Of a DNA stretch of 64,000 bases, positions 44,337-53,826 are shown piece after piece. The DNA is from an uncultured Pseudomonadota bacterium (GTDB lineage Bacteria; Pseudomonadota; Gammaproteobacteria; Ga0077536): NCBI GenBank assembly GCA_902557415.1, contig CACEAA010000004.1:1-64000 (forward strand), read 5' to 3'. Below the pieces are notes generated by a model. The model made no database searches and was not told the origin of the DNA. It was given only the letters and a program-made list of their open reading frames with translations. The first letter of the stretch is position 1, and each line of letters opens with the position of its first letter. The position numbers and the translations under genes are program-made.

Positions 44337-45091
44337 GCAGCACTCTCTTGACCATCAGTTAACCAATCGTACCCCTTACTTTCGAGAGCATGCGCTAGTT
44401 CTTTATCGCCAGTCTTGATTATTTTCCCGTTAGCTAGTACGTGGACGTAATCTGGCACAATATAGTCTAATAGGCGTTGATAATGAGTGATTACTACAAA
44501 TGAACGACTTGCGTCGCGGAGTTTGTTTACACCGTCAGAGACAGCTTTTAAAGCATCTATATCGAGTCCAGAATCAGTTTCATCTAACACTGCGAGCATT
44601 GGTTCGAGAACACTCAATTGAAAAATTTCATTGCGCTTTTTCTCGCCTCCAGAGAATCCTGAATTTACTTGACGATTTAATAGACTTTCGTCAAGGCCGA
44701 CTGCCTTAACTTTTGACTTGACTAGTTTTAGAAACTCTACAGACGTCAGTTCTTTTTCTCCTCGATAATTCCTGATCCCGTTTAAGGCCGCCTTCAGCAT
44801 GTAAACATTATTTACGCCTGCAATTTCTATCGGATACTGAAATGCCAGAAAGACTCCTTCGCCAGCACGCTCTTCAGGCTCCAGATCAATCAGAGACTTT
44901 CCGTTGAAAACGATTTTTCCCCGAGAAACTGTATAGCCTTCACGCCCCGCTATGACATGGGAGAGGGTACTCTTGCCGGATCCGTTAGGACCCATAATAG
45001 CGTGAGTTTCTCCGGCTTTAACCGTCAGATTTATTCCTGATAAAATTTCTTTTCCATCTACATCGACGTGTAGATCGCTTATTTCAAGCAT
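44333..45091 (-). CDS. sufC: Fe-S cluster assembly ATPase SufC
   Basis: ABC-type ATPase driving conformational change in SufBC2D. Walker A GPNGSGKST (about 34-42), Q-loop AFQYPIEIAGVNN, signature FSGGEKKRNEIFQL, Walker B AVLDETDSGLDIDAL, switch His in VITHYQRLLDYI. 252 residues. The signature and the DSGLDIDAL stretch are specific to SufC rather than to transport ATPases. 32 bp after sufB. Confidence 0.97.
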   Translation of the reverse strand: MLEISDLHVDVDGKEILSGINLTVKAGETHAIMGPNGSGKSTLSHVIAGREGYTVSRGKIVFNGKSLIDLEPEERAGEGVFLAFQYPIEIAGVNNVYMLKAALNGIRNYRGEKELTSVEFLKLVKSKVKAVGLDESLLNRQVNSGFSGGEKKRNEIFQLSVLEPMLAVLDETDSGLDIDALKAVSDGVNKLRDASRSFVVITHYQRLLDYIVPDYVHVLANGKIIKTGDKELAHALESKGYDWLTDGQESAA

Positions 45092-45123
45092 GTTTTTAGC
45101 TCCGCTGTGGATATAGTAGGTAT

Positions 45124-46572
45124 TTAGCCGATACTGCCTTCTAGGCTTATACCAAGAAGTTTTTGTGCCTCTACGGCAAATTCCATAGGTAGTTCTTTGA
45201 ACACCTCTTTACAGAATCCATTTACTATCATATTAATTGCATCTTCCTGACTTATGCCTCTACTTCGTAAGTAGAACAGTTGGTCATCACTAATCTTCGA
45301 GGTGGACGCTTCGTGTTCTATCTGCGCAGAAGGGTTTTTACATTCTATATAAGGGAAGGTGTGCGCCGCAGACTTATCTCCAAGCAATAGGGAGTCGCAC
45401 TGGGTATAGTTTCGAGCATTTTCCGCACTACCACCAACTCGAACTAGTCCCCGATAAGCATTTTGACTGCGTCCCGCAGAGATTCCTTTAGAGATGATTG
45501 TAGAGTTACTTCCCTTTCCTAGATGAACCATCTTGGTCCCAGTGTCGGCCTGTTGCAAGTTATTAGTCAGGGCGACTGAATAAAACTCCCCAATTGAGTT
45601 TTCACCACGCAAAATACAGCTCGGATATTTCCAAGTAATAGCCGATCCGGTTTCGACCTGAGTCCAAGATATTTTTGACCTATCACCTCTGCAATCGCCT
45701 CTTTTGGTTACGAAATTATATATTCCCCCTTTCCCTTCTTCGTCTCCCGGGTACCAGTTTTGAACAGTAGAGTATTTAATTTCAGCATCCTTCAAAACCA
45801 CTAGTTCGACGACCGCCGCATGAAGTTGATTTTCATCGCGCATCGGCGCAGTGCAACCCTCTAAATAGCTGACGTAGCTTCCTTCGTCTGCCACAATGAG
45901 GGTACGTTCAAATTGTCCGGTGTTCATTGCATTCATACGAAAGTACGTTGATAACTCCATAGGACAGCGTGTGTTTTTTGGTATATATACAAATGAGCCG
46001 TCTGAAAATACAGCTGAGTTGAGTGCGGAGTAAAAATTGTCTCTGGCGGGCACAACGGTGCCAAGATATTTTTTCACTAGTTCAGGGTGATCCTTCACTG
46101 CCTCAGAAAAAGAACAGAAAATTACCCCAACTTCTGCTAGTTTTTCGCGAAAAGTAGTGTGGACTGAAACGCTATCAAAGACTATATCTACCGCCACGCC
46201 AGCTAAAACTTTTTGTTCTTCAAGTGGGATGCCCAATTTTTCGTAAGTCTCAAGGAGTTTGGGATCAACTTCATCGAGACTTTTAGGGCGATCCTCATCG
46301 CTTTTTGGCGCTGCATAATAGGAGATCTCTTGGAAATCGATAGGCGGGTATTCTACATGTGCCCATTTTGGTTCAGTCATCTCGTTAAATTGTTTGTACG
46401 CTTTAAGCCGCCATTCAAGCAACCACTCGGGCTCTGATTTCTTTTTAGATATAAATCGAATAGTTTCTTCATTCAACCCAGGCGGAGCAAATTCTTGTTC
46501 TATATCAGTATAGAATCCGGCCTCGTAGGTCTGATTGACTAAATTGTCAATTTCTTTCGCATTAGTAGACAT
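45124..46572 (-). CDS. sufB: Fe-S cluster assembly scaffold subunit SufB
   Basis: Main scaffold on which the nascent cluster is built. [20 protein letters not shown] at the N-terminus, [60 protein letters not shown] and the C-terminal [20 protein letters not shown] are near-invariant SufB segments; the conserved cluster Cys is in [20 protein letters not shown]. 482 residues. Next gene downstream of the A-type carrier. Confidence 0.98.
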   Translation of the reverse strand: MSTNAKEIDNLVNQTYEAGFYTDIEQEFAPPGLNEETIRFISKKKSEPEWLLEWRLKAYKQFNEMTEPKWAHVEYPPIDFQEISYYAAPKSDEDRPKSLDEVDPKLLETYEKLGIPLEEQKVLAGVAVDIVFDSVSVHTTFREKLAEVGVIFCSFSEAVKDHPELVKKYLGTVVPARDNFYSALNSAVFSDGSFVYIPKNTRCPMELSTYFRMNAMNTGQFERTLIVADEGSYVSYLEGCTAPMRDENQLHAAVVELVVLKDAEIKYSTVQNWYPGDEEGKGGIYNFVTKRGDCRGDRSKISWTQVETGSAITWKYPSCILRGENSIGEFYSVALTNNLQQADTGTKMVHLGKGSNSTIISKGISAGRSQNAYRGLVRVGGSAENARNYTQCDSLLLGDKSAAHTFPYIECKNPSAQIEHEASTSKISDDQLFYLRSRGISQEDAINMIVNGFCKEVFKELPMEFAVEAQKLLGISLEGSIG

Positions 46573-46600
46573 TTAACATCCTTAAATTTAGTTTTAACTT

Positions 46601-46924
46601 TTAAATGCTAAAACTTTCACCACAACCGCAAGTGGCCGAAACATTTGGGTTATTGAACCGAAAACCTTCATTAAGGCCTTCCTTAGTAAAGTCGATTTCA
46701 GTGCCTTTCAAGTACTCAAAACTTTCTTTGTCTACCAGCAAGTTAATCCCCCTAGATTCAAAGATTTTGTCATGCTCATTTCCCCCTTTTGCTATCTCGA
46801 CGGTATACATGTAACCGGAGCAACCGGTAGTTTTTACACCGAGTCTTAGGCCTGTTGAATCCGCCTCGGAGGATAGGAACTCGCGTATGTGTAATGCCGC
46901 GCGTTCGGTAAGTGTGATTTCCAT
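46601..46924 (-). CDS. sufA: A-type Fe-S carrier protein (SufA/IscA/ErpA family)
   Basis: Carries Fe-S clusters from the scaffold to targets. The three ligand Cys are Cys35 (TTGCSGYMY) and Cys99/Cys101 in ATCGCGESF; MEITLTERAALHIREFL is the usual N-terminus. 107 residues from ATG 46924 (GAGG nine bases upstream); an in-frame ATG at 46939 sharing a base with the iscR stop is an alternative. SufA is named from position between iscR and sufB; sequence alone cannot separate SufA from IscA. Confidence 0.9.
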   Translation of the reverse strand: MEITLTERAALHIREFLSSEADSTGLRLGVKTTGCSGYMYTVEIAKGGNEHDKIFESRGINLLVDKESFEYLKGTEIDFTKEGLNEGFRFNNPNVSATCGCGESFSI

Positions 46925-46938
46925 ATCTTTAAGCCTCA

Positions 46939-47427
46939 TCAAAATATTGACGTTTTAATCGCCGAATTAACCTGCATATGTATCGGTGTCAGACTAGTCA
47001 GCGGAGCTTTAGCGCCAGAATTTTTACTTTCCTTATCCGTTAGTTGTTGTAGAGTTACGCTACTCAGGAAGGTTTGGATTTGCAAACTTAGTTCTTGCCA
47101 TAAATCATGCGTCAGACAGGGATGTTCCCCTCGACAGTTTTTTTGACCCCCGCATTGGGTTGCATCTACAGGCTCATTAACGGCCGAAATAACGTCTCCT
47201 ACTGATATCAATTTAGCAGATCGACCCAGCTTATACCCACCCCCCGGGCCGCGTGTCCCGTCTACTAGCCCTCGTTTTCTTAACTTTGAAAATAGTTGCT
47301 CCAAATAAGACTGAGAGATACCCTGCCGGTCGGCTATTTCTGAAAGTGCTACGGGACTTTTTTCAATGTTAAGCGCCAAGTCGAGCATGGCGGTAACAGC
47401 ATATCTGCCACGGGTTGTAAGTCTCAT
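46939..47427 (-). CDS. iscR: Rrf2-family Fe-S sensing regulator IscR
   Basis: 2Fe-2S transcription regulator. With cluster it represses its own operon at type 1 sites. The winged helix ([46 protein letters not shown]) is followed by ligands Cys92, Cys98, Cys104 and His107 ([16 protein letters not shown]), at the same numbers as in E. coli. 162 residues. Here it heads a Suf, not an Isc, operon; a near-consensus type 1 site covers its promoter, so autoregulation and control of suf are expected. Confidence 0.97.
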   Translation of the reverse strand: MRLTTRGRYAVTAMLDLALNIEKSPVALSEIADRQGISQSYLEQLFSKLRKRGLVDGTRGPGGGYKLGRSAKLISVGDVISAVNEPVDATQCGGQKNCRGEHPCLTHDLWQELSLQIQTFLSSVTLQQLTDKESKNSGAKAPLTSLTPIHMQVNSAIKTSIF

Positions 47428-47467
47428 CCGCTATCCTCTTGTTTATCGATTAATTTTCTAATTTGTT

Positions 47468-47500
47468 ATTTTCTTATAACCAAGTATTTTAGTCAAGAAT
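47468..47500 (-). promoter_or_regulatory. iscR-suf promoter with IscR type 1 binding site
   Basis: Minus strand, 47500 to 47476: ATTCTTGACT-AAAATACTTG-GTTAT. By hand it matches 21 of 25 positions of the IscR type 1 consensus (ATASYYGACT-RWWWYAGTCR-RSTAT). The site overlaps a -35 TTGACT (47496-47491), 17 bp before a weak -10 GAAAAT (47473-47468), about 40 bp from the iscR ATG. The same overlap of site and -35 is known at E. coli iscR. Confidence 0.75.
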
Positions 47501-47577
47501 AGAGATTTTGTTCGTATTGCCGATTTGAGGTTTGTGCTAGGTCGTTAATTTAAGCCGCTAAAAGTAATGTGAAAATT

Positions 47578-48231
47578 TCAGGGATCGATATTCTGCTTTT
47601 TTAAGACAGTGATTTCCTTTTCCAACTCTTGAATTCTATCTGTTAATTTTTCCAGAGTTTCGGAAATTGGGTCGGCTGAATCAGAAACTACGCCGTACGC
47701 TTCAAATTTTTCTCCAGATTTATCCTCCCGGAGTCTTCCAGGAACTCCGACAATAGTCTCACTTTTCCCAACGTCTCTTATCACCACAGCATTAGAGCCT
47801 ATTCTCGCATCGGCTTCGATAGTTACAGGACCTAAGACCTTTGCCCCAGCCCCAATGATAATATTATTTTTTAAGGTAGGGTGTCTTTTGCCTTTTTGCC
47901 AGCTTGTCCCCCCCAAGGTCACCCCGTGATATAGCGTACAGTTATCTCCTATTTCAGCAGTCTCTCCGATTACCACCCCCATACCGTGGTCTATGAAGAA
48001 TTTCCGCCCGATTTTTGCTCCTGGGTGTATTTCTACCCCACTAATTATTCTACCGACGTGAGATATTATTCTGGCTATCCATTTCAAGCCAAGATTCCAA
48101 AACAGATGACTGATCCTATAAAAAACTAGTGCATGTACTCCGGGGTAGCAAGTTAGAACCTCTAAAGTGTGTCTAGCTGCTGGATCTCGTTCGAACACGC
48201 ATCGGATATCTTCGGTTAGACGCTTAATCAT
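47578..48231 (-). CDS. cysE: Serine O-acetyltransferase CysE
   Basis: Acetylates serine with acetyl-CoA, the regulated step of cysteine synthesis. A left-handed beta helix of hexapeptide repeats ([60 protein letters not shown]) with catalytic Asp-His in [12 protein letters not shown]. 217 residues, shorter than E. coli CysE (273) and of the type that precedes iscR in many gammaproteobacteria. It is upstream of and codirectional with iscR, with the iscR promoter between. Confidence 0.95.
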   Translation of the reverse strand: MIKRLTEDIRCVFERDPAARHTLEVLTCYPGVHALVFYRISHLFWNLGLKWIARIISHVGRIISGVEIHPGAKIGRKFFIDHGMGVVIGETAEIGDNCTLYHGVTLGGTSWQKGKRHPTLKNNIIIGAGAKVLGPVTIEADARIGSNAVVIRDVGKSETIVGVPGRLREDKSGEKFEAYGVVSDSADPISETLEKLTDRIQELEKEITVLKKQNIDP

Positions 48232-48525
48232 AATGAAATGATTCCATGTTTAATATCTATTACGATCTTACCTTATTTCCCAACCGCAAGTTAAATTAGA
48301 CTTCTTTTTCGTAGTTTAAGGGTAAATATTTAAGTTCTGGCTAAAAAAAGAGAATATTTTATAAATGGATTGCACTAGTTGATGAAATACTTGTAAGTTA
48401 TTTTTGTTTTGCGGTAATTCTTCTGGTGCCGCGAGCGAGTCATTTCTTGAAACTAACTGTAATCGACTCGTAAGATGATATTTGTGGTTTAACGGATGAT
48501 ATAATTCGAACTAGCGGAGGATTTG

Positions 48526-48876
48526 ATGAGAGCAGGAAATGAGATCTTCGAACATCATTTAGAAGTTTTTGGGGCGGGCGATATAGAAGGTATTTTGAAA
48601 GATTACGACGAGGCTTCGATTATGGTTTATGGCAATAAAACGTGGTTCGGGCTGGCGGGGGCAAAAGATTTTTTTACTATGTGGTTGGATGATTTAATTC
48701 CAGCTGGTAGCGATTTTAACGTGATTGACCAGGTTTCTTTGGAAAATATCCTTTATATTACTTGGACTGCTAATTCTAGGAATTACATTTTTGATTATGG
48801 GACTAATACTTTCATTTTTAAGAACGATAAGATTTGGAGACAGACCGTCGCTACCTTTCTCAGGGTGAAGATTTAG
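48526..48876 (+). CDS. Orphan NTF2-like (SnoaL-type) small protein
   Basis: 116 residues with the NTF2/SnoaL cone-fold pattern: an N-terminal helix (FEHHLEVFGAGDIEGILKDY), an acidic strand with ASIMVYGNKTWFGLAGAKDF, FFTMWLDDLIP, a LENILYITWTANSRNYIFDY strand pair and NTFIFKNDKIWRQTVATFLR. Such domains serve as isomerases, hydrolases or binding modules; nothing points to one. A strong GCGGAGG lies five bases before ATG 48526. It stands alone between divergent cysE and convergent valS, after a 294-bp gap in which a weak TTGAAA/TAAGAT promoter (48447, 48471) is the only signal seen. Confidence 0.8.
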   Translation: MRAGNEIFEHHLEVFGAGDIEGILKDYDEASIMVYGNKTWFGLAGAKDFFTMWLDDLIPAGSDFNVIDQVSLENILYITWTANSRNYIFDYGTNTFIFKNDKIWRQTVATFLRVKI

Positions 48877-48891
48877 ATTGCTTCAGCTTGA

Positions 48892-51640
48892 CTAAAGTGC
48901 TTCTATTTGCTTCCTCAGTTTTGCTACCGCATCTTTAGCTTTATCTAGTCTGAGTTGCATTTGTTGGACGACTTCTTTGGGAGCTTTCTCAACGAAATTT
49001 TTATTTTTTAACTTCCCAGCTGCCACATCGGTCTCGGCGATGGCCTTCGATAGTTCTTTCGAAAGACGTTCGCTCTCTGCGGCCTTATCGATAAGTCCCT
49101 CAAATGGAATACATATAGTCAAATTTCCAGCGAGTGAAGTAGCGACTTCGCTGTTAGGATAGTCATCAAAACTAAGTTCGCTGGTCCGCGCCAGCTGTAT
49201 GATGATTTTAGCGTGCGCGGAGATTAGTTTTTTATCTTCTTCTGTTGCGTCTCTAATATAGATAGGTAGGGCTTTTTTGGGTTCAATATCATATTTGGCG
49301 CGGATGCGTCGTATTCCAAGAATTATTCCTCTAAGTGTCTCGAAGTTGTTTTCATTAGACGCGACTGACTTTGTGTCGCCCTCAACAGGATAATTTTGTA
49401 TCATTAACGAACCTGCGTTCTGGTTATTTGGGATTTTTTGCCATATTTCTTCTGTAATGAACGGCATGAAAGGATGTAGTGCTCGTAAAAAGTTGTCGAG
49501 TAAAGACATTAATATGTAGCAGACACTGTCTTTTTCAGCTTGAGAAGCATCCTTAGAATAGAGGGTTACTTTGGCAACTTCAATATACCAATCGCAATAG
49601 TCATCCCAAACAAACTCATAAAGAGCTTGAGCCGCTCGGTCGAAACGATAACCCTTAAAGCCTTTTCGTACTTTGGCGATGGCGTCATTGAAGCGCGCGC
49701 AGATCCATTCCTCTGGTAAGCCTTTATCAAGCTTTTGATCGGAGGTATTAGATTGATTCGATTCTACAGCTGCAAAAACAAATCTAGCGGCGTTCCAAAT
49801 TTTATTACAAAAATTTCTGTAACCATTTATACGTCCTAAGTCGAATCGAATATCCCTACCTTGTGTGGCCATAACAGCAAAGGTAAAACGCAAGGCGTCA
49901 GTTCCATAGCTTGGGATGCCTTTTGGAAACTCTTTCCTAGTTTCTTGCTCTATCCTTTCCGCATCCTCTGGGCGCAACAGTCCCATTTTTCTTTTTTGGA
50001 CCAGTGATTCAATATCTATCCCGTCTATTAGATCAATAGGGTCGATTATATTCCCTTTAGACTTGGACATTTTATTGCCCTTACCATCGCGGACTAACCC
50101 ATGTATATAGACTTCTCTAAACGGCACGTCACCTGTGAATTTGATGCCCATCATAATCATCCGAGCGACCCAGAAAAAAATTATATCGAATCCAGTGACC
50201 AGCGCATTTGTAGGGTAAAACGATTTAAGCTCTTTAGTTTTTTCAGGCCATCCTAGTGTGGAGAATGGCCAAAGTGCGGATGAAAACCAAGTATCTAAAA
50301 CATCGGGGTCTTGTGTCAGCTTAGTATCGGGTGAGATTCCAGCGCTTTTGAGTGCGTCTGCTTCATCATAACCTACGAAGATATTCCCCTCATCGTCATA
50401 CCACGCGGGTATTCGATGCCCCCACCATAATTGTCTGGAGATACACCAGTCCTCTATATTATTCATCCACTCAAAATACGTTTTAGACCAGTTTTCTGGA
50501 ATAAACTTAACGCTCCCATCTTTAACTGCCTCGATCGCAGGTATGGCCAGCTCTTCGGCCTTAACAAACCATTGATCAGTAAGATATGGCTCTATTACAC
50601 TCTGAGTTCGATCTCCTCTGGGTACCATAAGAGTATGATTCTCAATCTTTTCCATTAGATTGAGTTTTTTTAGTTCTTGAATTACTGCATCCCGGGCTTC
50701 AAATCTGTCCAATTCTTGGAAACGCTCAGGTACATTTTCGTTGAGTGAAGCATCCTCGGAGAAAATATTAATTACTTGGAGATCATGACGTTGCCCTACT
50801 TGGTAATCATTAAAATCATGCGCAGGAGTTATTTTTACGCAACCAGAGCCAAACTCCTGATCTACATAATCGTCAGCAATGATTGGTATCAGTCTATCTG
50901 AAAGAGGAAGAACTATTTTCTGACCAATTAGGTGCTTATATCTTTCATCCTTAGGGTGTACCGCTACCGCGGAATCTCCAAGCATGGTTTCTGGCCTCGT
51001 AGTCGCAACAATTAAATGATCTTTGCTATTCTCAAGAGGGTACCGTAAATGCCATAAGTGGCCGTTTTCTTGCTCGGAAATTACCTCTAAGTCTGAAATA
51101 GCGGTTTTTAGGACGGGGTCCCAATTTACTAGTCTTTTACCCCTGTAGATCAGGCCCTCTCGGAACAGTTGCACAAAAACTTCCGTCACACTCGCTGAAA
51201 GTTGATCGTCTAAAGTGAATCTTTCGCGACTCCAATCCATTGAAGAGCCCATTCGCCTTAGTTGCTGCGAAATTGTGCCCCCCCGATTCGGCTTTCCAGT
51301 CCCATGCTGCCTGCATAAAGGCATCGCGCCCCATATCATGCCGAGATTTACCGTTTAATTCTAATTGCCGCTCAACAACAATTTGAGTGGCAATTCCAGC
51401 GTGATCGCAGCCACATTGCCAAAGTACGTTATGGTCGTTCATTCGATTAAAACGAACAAGACTATCCATTAATGTGTCCTGAAATGCGTGCCCCATATGC
51501 AGACTACCAGTTACATTTGGGGGCGGTAGCATAATACAATAGGGGTTTTTCTGTGGGCTACTTGGCTTGAAGTACCCCGAGCCTTCCCAAGACACATATA
51601 GTCGTTGTTCGATTTCCTTTGGGTTGTAGCTCTTCTCCAT
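48892..51640 (-). CDS. valS: Valyl-tRNA synthetase ValS, interrupted by a frameshift
   Basis: Class I synthetase for valine. The N-terminal 121 residues (51640 to about 51280; [15 protein letters not shown] holds the HIGH-type motif) are in one frame and the rest (48892 to about 51280) in another. The break is in a run of seven G (minus strand): with six, the protein reads [17 protein letters not shown] without interruption, as in other ValS. Downstream parts are intact: editing domain ([17 protein letters not shown]), KMSKS as NKMSKSKGN, anticodon-binding region and the C-terminal coiled coil. About 915 residues if repaired. Because the gene is essential and otherwise perfect, a sequencing error is more likely than decay. 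It follows holC by 107 bp. Confidence 0.93.
51278..51284 (-). other. Seven-G run causing the valS frameshift
   Basis: Seven C on the plus strand (seven G in the coding sense) at the exact point where the ValS frame breaks. Six would restore the frame. Homopolymers of this kind are prone to sequencing error and to polymerase slippage. Confidence 0.85.
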
Positions 51641-51747
51641 ATGTTTTCTGGCGCTTTTTTGGGTATTTTATTAAGAGTTTATTATCATTCGTTTTTTTGA
51701 ACAGTGCGTTTGAAGCGCCAATGCTCGGGATTAACGCGTCAATTATA

Positions 51748-52176
51748 TCAAGAGAGACTGATTTTGTGCGTAAAAATCGGAAAACCCCTATCTTTATAAT
51801 ATTTGTACCTTGTGCGGGCGGAGTCGCGGCTGACCTCGTCGTAGCCAGTTGGCTCGATAACCCGCTGAAATTTACTTACTGTAGTGGGTACGTCCCCTCC
51901 TAGGTTGACCAGTAGATCAGATTTGATTGTCTCGGGTAATTTGTCACCAATAATAATAGGTGCGCTGAGATTCTCGCCCTCGCGCTTATGAGGGACAAAA
52001 CTTTCAGGTGAAAACTCCCATAAGAGAACATCCATTTCTTCTACAGACTTCTTGCTCGCGCATCTGATAAACACCTTATGATTTTTCTTCCAAGCTTTTT
52101 CAGTAACGCGACACATTAATATATTTTGAGCGAGTTGACTTAGACTATCGTGTATATAGAAATCAACTCTAGTCAT
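51748..52176 (-). CDS. holC: DNA polymerase III chi subunit HolC
   Basis: Clamp-loader accessory subunit that links the polymerase III holoenzyme to single-strand-binding protein. VDFYIHDSLSQLAQNILMCR at the start, LLWEFSPESFVPHKREGE (loop with the SSB-tail pocket in the family) and LVNLGGDVPTTVSKFQRVIE. 142 residues. ATG 52176 overlaps the pepA stop by 8 bp. The pepA-holC-valS order is typical of gammaproteobacteria and supports the call, since HolC sequences diverge strongly. Confidence 0.9.
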   Translation of the reverse strand: MTRVDFYIHDSLSQLAQNILMCRVTEKAWKKNHKVFIRCASKKSVEEMDVLLWEFSPESFVPHKREGENLSAPIIIGDKLPETIKSDLLVNLGGDVPTTVSKFQRVIEPTGYDEVSRDSARTRYKYYKDRGFPIFTHKISLS

Positions 52177-53674
52177 ATTTTTCAATCGTCGCTTGAGAGC
52201 ATATATATTGGGATAAAAGGGCTACTGGTCTACCCGTAGCTCCCTTATTAGCACCAGAGTTCCATGCGGTTCCAGCAATATCTAAGTGCGCCCATCGCTG
52301 GTTTTCTACGAAGCGCGAAAGGAAGCAAGCGGCAGTTATAGTTCCCGCGCTTCGACCGCCGACGTTCGCCATGTCTGCAAACGGGCTTTCAATTTGTTTC
52401 TGGTAGTCAGCCCATAGCGGTAACCGCCAAACGCGATCGTGGGCCGTCTCACCGGCTTCGATGAGATTTAAAGATAGTTGGTCATCATTTGATAAGAGTC
52501 CTGTTGCGTGTGCACCTAAGGCTACGACACAGGCTCCGGTCAGTGTAGCTATGTCTATTATTACATCAGGATTAAATTGTGCAGCATAGGTCAAAGTATC
52601 ACATAGAATAAGTCTTCCTTCTGCATCCGTATTGAGGATTTCTATAGTTTGACCAGACATGCTTTTGACAATGTCACCAGGTTTACTAGCATTTCCGTCC
52701 GGTAAGTTTTCAGTGGCTGGAATAAGTCCGACAACGTCCACTGCCGGCTGCATTTTGGCAACAGTTAGCATAGTTCCTAATACCGATGCTGCGCCACCCA
52801 TGTCATATTTCATTTCATCCATTGCAGCGCCTGGCTTTAGCGATATTCCCCCAGAGTCAAATGTAACCCCCTTCCCAACGAGGACTATAGGCTTTTGCCC
52901 CTCAACTTGACTTTGGCTGTACTTGAGTTCGATTAGTTTAGCGGGTTGTCGCGAGCCCTTAGATACAGAAAGAAATGATCCCATTCCCATCTTCTCCATA
53001 TCTATTTCTTCCATAATCTTACATTGTAAGGTCGGGTATTCTGCTGCTAAGTTTGCGGCGGTTTCAGCAAGATGAGTCGGTGTGCAAACATTTCCCGGTC
53101 GGTTGGCTAGATCTTTAGCTAGTGAGATACCAGCCAAGAGTGACTTCGCATCAGCTATAGATTTTTTTGTATTAGTTACAATTGTTTTATCAAGAGAAAC
53201 AAAGGCTAGTCTCGATAGTCGTTTTTTGCTCTTATTTCTTGTTTTTAACTCATCAAACGCATAAAGTTCGGCATCTAAAATTCTAGCGTGTTGTTTTATT
53301 TTCCAGTCATTATCTTTGTCAAGAACCGTCACGTGATCTAGAGTGCTGCTGACTGTGGTTACAGGAAGTTTACCCAGTTCTTTTGCTACAGTTTCTAATA
53401 TTTTTCTGTAATCTGCTTCGACTACCCCCTTTTCTGAGCCTCCATTAACGAGCATTAAGCGGTCGGCTTTTACGCCCGGACAGTTATTAATTAGAACGTT
53501 AGCCCCGATTTTTTTCTTAATATCATCCAAGACGACGATTTTACTAATCATACCCCTTGTTTTTTTGTCGAGGATCTCTGCTATAGATCCCATCGATTTG
53601 CCTTTGAGCACCGGTATTACAAGGCAAGGTGTTTTGATTTCGTGAAGATTTGCAGTTTGTAACGATATTTCCAT
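52169..53674 (-). CDS. pepA: Leucyl (cytosol) aminopeptidase PepA
   Basis: Dimetal M17 aminopeptidase trimming N-terminal residues; in E. coli it is also a DNA-binding co-regulator. VGKGVTFDSGGISLKPGAAM holds the first metal and catalytic Lys/Asp residues, EMKYDMGGAASVLGTM another Lys/Asp, and NTDAEGRLIL the signature with metal-binding Asp/Glu and catalytic Arg. About 501 residues. ATG 53674 is preferred; ATG 53686 is in frame four codons upstream. First gene of pepA-holC-valS, divergent from lptG. Confidence 0.96.
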   Translation of the reverse strand: MEISLQTANLHEIKTPCLVIPVLKGKSMGSIAEILDKKTRGMISKIVVLDDIKKKIGANVLINNCPGVKADRLMLVNGGSEKGVVEADYRKILETVAKELGKLPVTTVSSTLDHVTVLDKDNDWKIKQHARILDAELYAFDELKTRNKSKKRLSRLAFVSLDKTIVTNTKKSIADAKSLLAGISLAKDLANRPGNVCTPTHLAETAANLAAEYPTLQCKIMEEIDMEKMGMGSFLSVSKGSRQPAKLIELKYSQSQVEGQKPIVLVGKGVTFDSGGISLKPGAAMDEMKYDMGGAASVLGTMLTVAKMQPAVDVVGLIPATENLPDGNASKPGDIVKSMSGQTIEILNTDAEGRLILCDTLTYAAQFNPDVIIDIATLTGACVVALGAHATGLLSNDDQLSLNLIEAGETAHDRVWRLPLWADYQKQIESPFADMANVGGRSAGTITAACFLSRFVENQRWAHLDIAGTAWNSGANKGATGRPVALLSQYICSQATIEKYD

Positions 53675-53723
53675 TGTGATTCTCATTTAAAAGAGTTTTG
53701 ACGAAATGCAGTATGCTGTAAAA

Positions 53724-53744
53724 GCGCCGCACAATTCGCGGCGC
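53724..53744. repeat. GC-only hairpin between pepA and lptG
   Basis: GCGCCGC, seven bases (ACAATTC), GCGGCGC: a perfect 7-bp GC-only stem in an otherwise AT-rich divergent gap. It lies in the probable pepA leader and just upstream of the proposed lptG promoter; it may insulate the two or act in the pepA leader. Confidence 0.55.
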
Positions 53745-53748
53745 GCAA

Positions 53749-53777
53749 TTGCCTGTTAGTGTATCCTTCGTTATAAA
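53749..53777 (+). promoter_or_regulatory. Candidate promoter for lptG
   Basis: TTGCCT (53749-53754), 17 bases, TATAAA (53772-53777), 49 bp before the lptG ATG. Four of six and five of six consensus bases at ideal spacing. Confidence 0.5.
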
Positions 53778-53826
53778 TTAAGGCAAAGTGCCAAGACGAT
53801 GTATTCTGTCAAATGTAGGTTACGGA

